Positions 37,051 to 44,572 of a stretch of 64,000 nt of DNA are shown here, in pieces. The position numbers and the translations under genes are program-made. Origin of the DNA: Methylococcus capsulatus str. Texas = ATCC 19069 (lineage in GTDB: Bacteria; Pseudomonadota; Gammaproteobacteria; Methylococcales; Methylococcaceae); assembly GCF_000424685.1 (NCBI RefSeq), contig NZ_AUKJ01000021.1, forward strand, positions 1-64,000. Reading direction: 5' to 3'. The notes under the pieces are model-generated. The model was not told where the DNA came from. It worked only from the letters and a program-made list of their open reading frames with translations, and did no database searches. Numbering within the stretch: the stretch's first letter is position 1; every line of letters starts with the position of its first letter.

Positions 37051-37530
37051 TCAGACGGCGATCCATTCGATCCGGGCCGAAGGCGCGCCGTCGGTGATGT
37101 CGAGCAGGGCCACGCTGACCGGCAGCTTGAAACGCCGGGGACCGGCGCTGCCCGGATTGAGATAGAGCACCCCGCCGCTTTCGCGGATCGCAGCGCGGTG
37201 GGAATGGCCGGAAACCACGACGCCGAAACCTTCGGCCACCGGGTCGATCGCCAGCGCTTGCAAGTCGTGCAGCACGTAGCAGGCAAGACCCGCGCATTCG
37301 ACTACCGCGGTTTCGGCAAGGCTCTCGGCCCAGGCGCCACGGTCGTTGTTGCCGCGCACGGCCACCACCGGCGCCAGTTCGCCCAGGCCATCGAGAATCC
37401 CGGGATGGCCGATATCGCCGGCATGGATGATGAGGTCGCTGCCTGCCAGCAGCGCGACGGCCTCCGGACGCAGCAGGCCGTGGGTGTCGGCGATCAGCCC
37501 GATGCGCTTCACTTCCCGACTACACAGCAT
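37051..37530 (-). CDS. YfcE/MJ0936-type metallophosphoesterase
   Basis: 159 residues with the full metal-site set: IADTHG (residues 13-18), HAGDIGHP, RGNNDRG, VSGHSHRA and a final NPGS. Small single-domain phosphodiesterases of this type hydrolyse phosphodiesters in vitro; the physiological substrate is unknown. A GTG start at 37509 (MKRIGLIADTHG) is possible. It is convergent with the C-S lyase gene. Confidence 0.88.
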   Translation of the reverse strand: MLCSREVKRIGLIADTHGLLRPEAVALLAGSDLIIHAGDIGHPGILDGLGELAPVVAVRGNNDRGAWAESLAETAVVECAGLACYVLHDLQALAIDPVAEGFGVVVSGHSHRAAIRESGGVLYLNPGSAGPRRFKLPVSVALLDITDGAPSARIEWIAV

Positions 37531-37609
37531 TGGGCCAGTGACCGCCGTCTCCTTCCATCAATTCGTCGGCCTCCAGGTCCCTGCGGCCACGCAGAGGCGG
37601 CCAGCCGGG

Positions 37610-39139
37610 CTAGGGAGATTCTCGTTCCGGCGGGGTGGGCAACTCCCGCGGCGGTTCCGGACCCGGCTCCACCTCGTTCGGAATCCCTGGAACCGGCTCG
37701 GCCGCACACTCGATTGCCAACGGTGAAACCGTCTCGACCGGCCGTCCTGTTTCCGGCCTGCCCGACGGATTCGTGTACAGATCGTTCAGCGACTGGATCG
37801 ATTCCTTGCAACGCTGGCGTATTGCGGACAGCTGAATCTCGCAGCGCCGGCTCCAGCCCATCAGGCCCGGTTTGCGGAAGAACGGCCAGGGCATGGCATT
37901 CGCCCGGAAGCCGCGGACCATGTCCCAGCGGATGTTGAGCGCCTTCTGGCGTTTTTTGAGAGTCCGCACGCCGAATGCCGCAAAAATCACGCTCAGTACG
38001 ATGTGGACCCGCGACCACAACAGCAGCAGCCCTATGAGCACACCCGAACCCGCCATTACCAGGAGATTCGGCTCCAGTGGGACGAATTCCACCATCCCGT
38101 AACCGGCGGCCCCCAATACCGGCAGGAAAGTCGCGCAGTCGGTCCGGATCAGACGTTTGCGGTAGGTCTTGAACACCTTCTCGATTTCGGGCAGCGCCAC
38201 GTCCTGGAACTCCTCGACCAGACGTTCCAGGGTACCGAGGATGCGGTAGGAACGCTCGATTTCGAGTTGCTGGATACGCGCGTTGATCTCCGCCCAGTCA
38301 CGGTCGCGCCGCTGGAGATAGCGTTGGCGCAGGGTTTCATCGGCGATGGGCACGGAGACATCCGGCGAGAAAATCGTGTAAAACCTTCCCGTAACCAGCC
38401 CCGATTCAGCCAGGGCCCGGTGCCAGGCCGCCACCACTTCCTCGGGATTGTCCTCCCGGGCCGTGGTATCCATCTGGTTGAGGATGAACAGGAACTTGTT
38501 GGAGTCGTGGCGCTTGATGGTTTCGGTCACCAGATAGCGCAAGGTGTCCTTCATTGCGCCCGGTTCGGGATGGCGGGCATCGAAAAATACCAGCACGAGA
38601 TCGGAGATGTCGATGATGTGTTTGGTGATCGCCAGAACGGCATCGCGCTGCGGATCGGCGTCGAATCCGGGCGAATCGATGATGATCTTGCCCTTGAGAA
38701 AAGGACTGTTGCAGGTCTTGAGCTGGAGATAGGCGTTGATGCGATCGCCCTCGCCTTGCAGGACCTGGTCGATTTCCTTGCTGATCTGGAAGAAAGGGAA
38801 ACGGGGATCGGCGTCCAGTGCGATGCCGGGCAGGGTCCTGGACTCGACGTCATCGGAATAGCTCAGCACTGTGAACTTGTCGTCCACGGCCTGGTTACCG
38901 GTGCGCTGGATCCTGGCCTGAAGCAGGTGATTGATGAAAGTCGACTTGCCGGCGGAAAAGGTGCCCAATACCGAAATCACCGGCCACCAGGAAATCTGGC
39001 CGGCGCTGGCGTACTCCGGATCGATCAGGCCCAGTTCACGGGCGATGTTGTCCAGTTCTTCGAAACTCCGCGCCGCGCCCAGCAGCACCGGATTTTCCTG
39101 GGTGAGATGCCTCTCGAGATTTTCGGAATAGTTGGTCAT
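37610..39139 (-). CDS. Dynamin-like GTPase
   Basis: 509 residues. GTPase P-loop GTFSAGKST at 59-67, switch region TVLSYSD, G3 DSPGFDAD near 144-151, and G4 LNQMD. A helical region with two adjacent membrane segments follows (FLPVLGAAGYGMVEFVPL and LLVMAGSGVLIGLLLLW), then a Pro/Glu-rich tail. The layout matches bacterial dynamin-like proteins that act on the inner membrane. The ATG at 39139 begins the conserved part. Neighbour of an L,D-transpeptidase on the other strand. Confidence 0.82.
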   Translation of the reverse strand: MTNYSENLERHLTQENPVLLGAARSFEELDNIARELGLIDPEYASAGQISWWPVISVLGTFSAGKSTFINHLLQARIQRTGNQAVDDKFTVLSYSDDVESRTLPGIALDADPRFPFFQISKEIDQVLQGEGDRINAYLQLKTCNSPFLKGKIIIDSPGFDADPQRDAVLAITKHIIDISDLVLVFFDARHPEPGAMKDTLRYLVTETIKRHDSNKFLFILNQMDTTAREDNPEEVVAAWHRALAESGLVTGRFYTIFSPDVSVPIADETLRQRYLQRRDRDWAEINARIQQLEIERSYRILGTLERLVEEFQDVALPEIEKVFKTYRKRLIRTDCATFLPVLGAAGYGMVEFVPLEPNLLVMAGSGVLIGLLLLWSRVHIVLSVIFAAFGVRTLKKRQKALNIRWDMVRGFRANAMPWPFFRKPGLMGWSRRCEIQLSAIRQRCKESIQSLNDLYTNPSGRPETGRPVETVSPLAIECAAEPVPGIPNEVEPGPEPPRELPTPPERESP

Positions 39140-39369
39140 GGCTTCTGTGTTGACGGAACCGGATCGCTCGGTGCCGATGGGTTCGAGACCGCGACACTTT
39201 ACGTGTTCCCGGCCCTCAAGTCGATCATGGTTCGATGCGATGACCCGCGGCTTGCTGCGCGGCATTCGATCCGGGGGCAATGCCGCCGGCCCGTATCACT
39301 TTCGTGCGCAAATCCCGATAATATTCAAGAGCAGGGTTTCCGGCACCGAAACCACAAGGGAGATATGGC

Positions 39370-40815
39370 GTGAACCGATCCGCAAATGTACGCTTGATCC
39401 GATCAGGAAGGGGCCGGGTACTGGCGGGCATCCTGACCGTCGCGGCGGCGGCACTGATCACCCTGGAAATCCACGCCCGCCTCACTCCTTTCGGCATGGT
39501 GACGTATCCGGCGAATGGCGCTGCAATGGCCGATCCACGCCGGGCCGTCACGGTGGAACCCGTCGGGGTGGGCAGCCGGATCGCAGCCGTGGAACTGCGG
39601 GAAGACAACGGAACGGTTGTGGCGGCCGCCCAGGAATTGGAGCATTTCGAGTTCACCGGCCCGCTCGCCTTCGGCAGACACTACGTCCTCACCACAACGA
39701 TCGAGCGCCTTTGGTCCGACGAGAAGCGGACCGAAGTGCTGGAATTCACCACCGTGGGCATCCCCAGGCTGGAAGGACCGGCGGAGCGTACCCTGGCCCC
39801 GGATGCCTCACTGACGCTCGTGTTCGATCAGCCGGTGGGTAAACTCGAAGCCGTCGGCGGACTGAAACTCACCATCCAGCCGGAACAAACCCGCACCGTT
39901 TTCAGGCTTGAGGCCTCGGACTACACCCAGGGCAGCACCTACCCGACGCAGATTCGCTGGGAAACCCCTGCCGGGGTGCCGCTGCCTCCATTCGAGCTGC
40001 GCATTTCGACGCCGCCGCCGGTATCCGCGGAGGTCAATCTCCGCGGGGCGGAGAACCTCGGCACGGCGATGCCTCTGCAGATCACCTTCAACGAGCCCTT
40101 GGCCGAACGGGACAAGGCGGGCCGGCAGGTCCGGATCCAGACCGAGGACGGCAGGGAAATCACCGGAAGATGGGGCTGGGTCGGCAAAACCCGGCTGCAA
40201 TTCACCCCGCTCAACGGCTGGCCGCCCTCCAGTGTGATACGGGTCAGCGCGGAACCCGGCGCTTTCCGCGGTGTCCAGGGGGGCTATCTCGAGCCCCCGC
40301 TGGATTTGAGCTTCTCGACGGGAACCGACCGGAAAATCTTCGTCTACCTCGACACCCAGACGATGACAGCGGTGGAAAACGGCCAAACCGTGCGGACCTT
40401 CAAGGTCAGCACGGGCAAACCGCAGACACCGACGGTCACCGGCTCGTTCTACATCTATGCGCGCTTTCCCACGAAGACCATGAAAAGCAGGGCCAAAAAA
40501 GGGGAAAAAGGGCATTACATCGTGGAAAACGTTCCCTATGCCCAGTATTTCTATTCGGATTACGCCTTCCACGGCGCCTGGTGGCACAATGGCTTCGGCC
40601 GCCCTGCAAGCCATGGCTGCGTCAACATGTCGACCCAGAAGCACAACGTGCGCTGGCCCAAGGCGCCCGAAGATGCCGGCTGGCTGTATCAGTGGGCCTC
40701 GCTCGGAGTGCCGGTGACGGTCATGCATTCGCCACCGTCATCCACTTCCACCCGCATCGCCCTGGAAGAACCGCAGCGTGACCGGCCCGGGGTCAGATCA
40801 TCCCCCTCTCCCTGA
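39370..40815 (+). CDS. L,D-transpeptidase (YkuD domain) with Ig-like N-terminal region
   Basis: 481 residues from a GTG at 39370. An N-terminal anchor (VLAGILTVAAAALITLEIHA), then beta-rich repeats similar to bacterial Ig-like domains (VTYPANGAAMA, LTLVFDQPVG, LQITFNEPLAERD), then a YkuD domain. The catalytic motif is HGAWWHNGFGRPASHGCVNMS, with Cys near residue 417. Such enzymes cross-link peptidoglycan 3-3 or attach proteins. The tail after the domain is Pro/Ser-rich. Its 3' end overlaps sdmB (opposite strand) by 23 bases. Confidence 0.9.
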   Translation: MNRSANVRLIRSGRGRVLAGILTVAAAALITLEIHARLTPFGMVTYPANGAAMADPRRAVTVEPVGVGSRIAAVELREDNGTVVAAAQELEHFEFTGPLAFGRHYVLTTTIERLWSDEKRTEVLEFTTVGIPRLEGPAERTLAPDASLTLVFDQPVGKLEAVGGLKLTIQPEQTRTVFRLEASDYTQGSTYPTQIRWETPAGVPLPPFELRISTPPPVSAEVNLRGAENLGTAMPLQITFNEPLAERDKAGRQVRIQTEDGREITGRWGWVGKTRLQFTPLNGWPPSSVIRVSAEPGAFRGVQGGYLEPPLDLSFSTGTDRKIFVYLDTQTMTAVENGQTVRTFKVSTGKPQTPTVTGSFYIYARFPTKTMKSRAKKGEKGHYIVENVPYAQYFYSDYAFHGAWWHNGFGRPASHGCVNMSTQKHNVRWPKAPEDAGWLYQWASLGVPVTVMHSPPSSTSTRIALEEPQRDRPGVRSSPSP

Positions 40816-41779
40816 ACCAGGCCACGGCATCGGCGAAAGCCGCACGGGTGGAAGTCGGGACCAGGCCCAGTTCGCGCCGGCTCCGTGAGGAATCCCCGCG
40901 CTTGCCCGAGTTGAGCAGGCGGATGGAGTGGTAGTTGAAGCGTGGCGTCCGGCGGGGGAAAAAACGGCGTTCCAGCGGGTCCTTCAGCAGCGCGATGCCC
41001 TGCATGAGGCGCGGCGGGATCGCGAGCTTCGGACGCGGCTGCCCGGTCAGCTCCTCCAGCCATTGCAGTATCTGACCGATGGTGCAGTGCTCGCCGGTGA
41101 CGAGATAGCGCTCACCGCGGATGCCTTTGTCCATGGCCAGCAGTTCCGCAGCCACCACGTCGCGCATCGGGACGAAGTCGAAGGCACCGGGAACGAACGC
41201 CCTCATCCGGCCATGGGCGAAGTCGAGGATGGTACGGCCGACCAGGCTGGGCCGGAAATCCCACGGACCGACGATCGCGGCCGGGTTGACGATGGTCACG
41301 TCGAGGCCGCGCACGGCTTCGAGGATCACGTCGTGTTCCGACACGGCCTTGGTCCGTTCGTAGTCGGTGCCCGGTTCGAACGGGCTGACTGTCCAGTGTT
41401 CGTTCGATGCGCCTTGGGGGTTGATGCCGACCGCGCCGAAGGAGCTGGTATGCACCACCCGACGCACGCCGGCCCGCCGCGCCTCCTGCATCAGCATGCG
41501 AGTGCCGACCACGTTGACGTCGAACAGCTCCTGGCGGTCACCGTCGCGGATACTGACGAAGGCCGCGGTGTGGTACAACCGCTCCACACCTTCCAGCGCA
41601 TCCCGGATCGAGCGGCGGTCGCGCAGATCGCCGTAGGCCCGCTCGACCGCCAAGCCGTCCAACGCCGCGACGTCGCTTTGTCGGCGGATGAAGGCGCGCA
41701 CTTTCTCGCCCCGGGCCAGCAGCGCCCGAACCAGATTGGCGCCGAGATGGCCGGTGGCGCCGGTGACCAGTGTGGTCAT
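40793..41779 (-). CDS. sdmB: Sterol C-4 demethylation reductase, SDR family (SdmB)
   Basis: 328-residue extended short-chain dehydrogenase: NAD(P) loop TGATGHLGANL (residues 6-16), HTAAFVSI, SSFGAVG, and catalytic YERTKAVSE (YxxxK). It resembles 3-beta-hydroxysteroid dehydrogenases. SdmB is known from Methylococcus capsulatus to act after SdmA in bacterial C-4 sterol demethylation, by decarboxylation and 3-keto reduction. The pairing with the Rieske gene, overlapping by four bases (ATGA), is the evidence for the name. Last gene of the operon. Confidence 0.88.
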   Translation of the reverse strand: MTTLVTGATGHLGANLVRALLARGEKVRAFIRRQSDVAALDGLAVERAYGDLRDRRSIRDALEGVERLYHTAAFVSIRDGDRQELFDVNVVGTRMLMQEARRAGVRRVVHTSSFGAVGINPQGASNEHWTVSPFEPGTDYERTKAVSEHDVILEAVRGLDVTIVNPAAIVGPWDFRPSLVGRTILDFAHGRMRAFVPGAFDFVPMRDVVAAELLAMDKGIRGERYLVTGEHCTIGQILQWLEELTGQPRPKLAIPPRLMQGIALLKDPLERRFFPRRTPRFNYHSIRLLNSGKRGDSSRSRRELGLVPTSTRAAFADAVAWFRERGMI

Positions 41780-42885
41780 GCCGGGTCTGCCGCCGGCTTT
41801 GGCCCGGCTCTCTCCATGGACTGCTGGTAAGCCTTCCACTTCTCCAGCGACAACCTCTGGAACGAGCTGATGGCCGGATTGAGCTCGATCTGCGGCGCAT
41901 CGGGATGGCGCTCGAAACCGTCCTGCTCCAATTCCAGCGCCCATTTGTCCTCGCCCAACAGGGGCTCGATGTACCACTTGTTGGTGAACCAGAGGATGGG
42001 CTTGCGCAGGAATTCGGGCATCTTCCAGTTCACGATCGGGACATGGATCGGCCCGAACAGGAAGACGAAGAAACAGCGGGTGGTGCGCTCGTCCTCCGGC
42101 AGCATGAACAGCCAGTGGATGTACTTGCCGCCGATGTCGGAACCCTGATAAGGGTACTGGTACCAGATCTCGATCTCGTTGAGATCACGCGCCCCGCCTT
42201 CCATGAAGAGCTTGGCGACGGGGCTCCCGTCGAAACGGGTGTCGTAGTAGACCCGAACACTGTCGGCGTCCTGCTTCCACTCGCGCAGGATCGGCTGCAG
42301 GAAGGGGCGTTTGTGCCGGTGCAGGTATTCGTGGTTGAAGTCACAAACGTTCTCCACGATCATCGAGAAGTGCGCTTTGATCGTCACGTCGATCGGGAAG
42401 AACGGCCAGGGCTGCCCCCCTTCGAGCTGCGGGATCGTCGGCAGCGGGGTGCCGTCCGCCAGGGCGGGATCGCCCGGAAACAGCCAGATGAGCCCCCATT
42501 GCGCCTTGACGGGATAGGTCCTGATGCGGATTCTAGGTAACCTGGTACGGCCCTTGCCAAGCTCATGGTGGATTTCGGTGCACCGGCCGCAGCCATCGAA
42601 TTTCCATCCATGATAGGTACAGACCAGGTTTCCCCCCTCGACGAAGCCCTGGGACAGCGGGAGTTGCCGATGCGGGCAACGGTCTTCCACGGCGTGCAGT
42701 TCGCCAGCAGCGTCGCGGAACAACGCGATGTCCTGTCCCCAGAAACGCACCCGTTTGACTTGCCGGGGCTTGAGCCTGCCGTCGATCTCGACCACATACC
42801 AGTAATTGCCGCTCATGCCGGCGGTGCGGACCTGCCGCCGACGGGGCAGTTCGGGGACATCTTGGTTTCTGATCGATCGGCTCAT
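41776..42885 (-). CDS. sdmA: Sterol C-4 methyl Rieske oxygenase (SdmA)
   Basis: 369 residues. Rieske [2Fe-2S] site CPH at 70-72 and CTYH at 89-92 (CxH-16-CxxH). The mononuclear iron motif NVCDFNHEYLHRH follows near residue 180. It is a ring-hydroxylating-type oxygenase with no membrane helices except a possible hairpin near the C-terminus (CFFVFLFGPIHVPIV). SdmA oxidises one C-4 methyl of sterols in Methylococcus capsulatus, where eukaryotes use an unrelated di-iron enzyme. Needs a ferredoxin and reductase, none of which are in the window. 33 bases after the bstC-like gene. Confidence 0.9.
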   Translation of the reverse strand: MSRSIRNQDVPELPRRRQVRTAGMSGNYWYVVEIDGRLKPRQVKRVRFWGQDIALFRDAAGELHAVEDRCPHRQLPLSQGFVEGGNLVCTYHGWKFDGCGRCTEIHHELGKGRTRLPRIRIRTYPVKAQWGLIWLFPGDPALADGTPLPTIPQLEGGQPWPFFPIDVTIKAHFSMIVENVCDFNHEYLHRHKRPFLQPILREWKQDADSVRVYYDTRFDGSPVAKLFMEGGARDLNEIEIWYQYPYQGSDIGGKYIHWLFMLPEDERTTRCFFVFLFGPIHVPIVNWKMPEFLRKPILWFTNKWYIEPLLGEDKWALELEQDGFERHPDAPQIELNPAISSFQRLSLEKWKAYQQSMERAGPKPAADPA

Positions 42886-42918
42886 GGTCGGCGCCTCGGA
42901 AAAGAGCGGAAGAGAATG

Positions 42919-43722
42919 CTACCTAGCGGGCGCCCCGATCTCCTGGCGAAGATCGGCGAATTCCCGTTTCCAGATTTGTTTGTTGTATCCCCAGCTTCCG
43001 GACTCCAGCAATCTCCAACCGGCGGCCATTTCCTCCTCGACTCGCCGGCTTTCGCTCTCGCCGTTCACTTCCCACAGGGCCTCGGCATAGAACAGATGGT
43101 TGAGGGGGTGCCCGGGGTGTCTTTCCACCGCCTGTCCGAGCAGGTCCAGAGCCTTGTCGCCGTCGCCCATCCCTGCGGGCCAGGCCGGGGCCTTGAGGTA
43201 CAACATGCCCAAGAGCCGCAAGGGGCCACCGTCATCGAAATCGGGACTCAGCTTCACCGCCGCCTCGGACTCGTGCTCCAGCCGGTGCAGATTCGCCAGC
43301 GCCGCCGTCATGTCATCGCGCACGGCCAGCCCCAGGTTTGCAGCCAGATAATAATGGACCGCGCCGTCATCCTCTCCGCCTTGCGCCAGCGCGGCTTCGG
43401 CGCGCTCCACCCCCTCCCTGGCGAAGCGCGCACGCTCCGCCGGATCGGAATTGCGCTCGGCGAGATGCAGGCAAATCCGGCTGCCCAGGGAACTGCGGCG
43501 TAACGCTGGGTCATCCGAGCCGCGCAGGAAATCCAGGGCACATTCCAGTTCCTGCGTTTCGCTGGAAGGACCGAGTGCATCCTGACCGGCACTCAGGGCG
43601 GCGGCGGTCAGCCGGGGACAACCCGCCGACGGGCCTGCCGGAGTGCCATCGCGGTGAAGACCGCCGCAACCGGCCAGGACCCCCGCCAGAATACCGGCCG
43701 CAAACAGACGCACGGTATGCAA
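42919..43722 (-). CDS. bstC: Helical-repeat lipoprotein of the sterol cluster (BstC-like)
   Basis: 267 residues with a lipoprotein signal ending LAGC (Cys near residue 19). The rest is helical, with TPR-like pairs (AALANLHRLEHESEAAVKLSP, DKALDLLGQAVERHPGHPLNHLFYAEAL). Bst proteins (A: RND pump, B: periplasmic, C: outer-membrane-associated) were described as sterol carriers in methanotrophs; gene order and type fit BstC. The start looks like TTG (43722) with a GCGGAA site; a GTG at 43713 is the alternative. Four bases after the bstB-like gene. Confidence 0.85.
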   Translation of the reverse strand: MHTVRLFAAGILAGVLAGCGGLHRDGTPAGPSAGCPRLTAAALSAGQDALGPSSETQELECALDFLRGSDDPALRRSSLGSRICLHLAERNSDPAERARFAREGVERAEAALAQGGEDDGAVHYYLAANLGLAVRDDMTAALANLHRLEHESEAAVKLSPDFDDGGPLRLLGMLYLKAPAWPAGMGDGDKALDLLGQAVERHPGHPLNHLFYAEALWEVNGESESRRVEEEMAAGWRLLESGSWGYNKQIWKREFADLRQEIGAPAR

Positions 43723-43726
43723 TGCG

Positions 43727-44572
43727 TCAGTTCCGCGCCAGCCAGAGCCTGGCCATGGGATCGAACACGGTGGGATCCACCGCTACGAAAGACTGGATGC
43801 CAAACAGGTCGCACAGCTTCCTGCCTTCGGGATCGGCACACAGGGTTTCCAGCGCCTGGGCGAAGCGCGCCCGTTCCTGGGCCGAAGTCAACCGGGCATT
43901 GGCCACCACACCCATCAGCGGAATCTCCGCGGATGTGAACACCGTCTCCACCGGACTCGCCAACTGCAGCGCGCTCAGACCCGCGAACTGCTGTTCATTG
44001 AGCACCACCGCATCCAGCTCGCCCTTGTCCAGGGAGCGCAGGGCCCGGATCGCCTGGCGCGAAGGCTGGAGGGCGAAATCCTTTTCCGGATCATACTTGC
44101 CCGCAAACACGATCTTGCCGAGGAAGGCCGGTTCATCCAGCATGGTACCCCCCAGCGTCCTGCCCTTGAGTTCGTCCATGTCGTGGAACCTGCCCTGCTT
44201 TGCCACGACCCGGTAACGCTCGCTGGTACGTCCGTCGATCCTGGGCTGAACCACAGGCACCAGATCGTATTGGCCGCGCATGTCCAGGTATAGCGCCAGC
44301 GAAGTGATCGCGAACGCGGGCTTCATTTCCGCCATGAGTTTTCCGCAATCCGCCACCTTCGCGGTGAACACGCTGCTGAAACTCTTCTCCGGCCACTGCC
44401 CTACCCGCTCCACCACCCGCAGCATCGCATCCATCGCCTGATCGGCGTCGCGCTCATTCACGGCTCCCCCCGGGTAACAGACGACCACCGGTGCGGGGGC
44501 GCCGGCCTGCGCGGGAACGAAGGGGGCCAGCAGGGCCGCCAGGAGGGAAAAGCACGTAATCTTGTCTGTCAT
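43727..44572 (-). CDS. bstB: Periplasmic sterol-binding protein of PhnD-like fold (BstB-like)
   Basis: 281 residues with a cleavable signal (LLAALLAPFVPAQA). The mature protein resembles phosphonate/TRAP-type binding proteins (VVCYPGGAVNERDADQAMDAML, GRTLGGTMLDEPAFLGKIVF, LNEQQFAGL). In this cluster the ligand is expected to be a sterol, as shown for BstB. The ATG overlaps the bstA-like stop (ATGA), so translation is probably coupled. No ABC transporter partner is present, which supports the RND system as its partner. Confidence 0.86.
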   Translation of the reverse strand: MTDKITCFSLLAALLAPFVPAQAGAPAPVVVCYPGGAVNERDADQAMDAMLRVVERVGQWPEKSFSSVFTAKVADCGKLMAEMKPAFAITSLALYLDMRGQYDLVPVVQPRIDGRTSERYRVVAKQGRFHDMDELKGRTLGGTMLDEPAFLGKIVFAGKYDPEKDFALQPSRQAIRALRSLDKGELDAVVLNEQQFAGLSALQLASPVETVFTSAEIPLMGVVANARLTSAQERARFAQALETLCADPEGRKLCDLFGIQSFVAVDPTVFDPMARLWLARN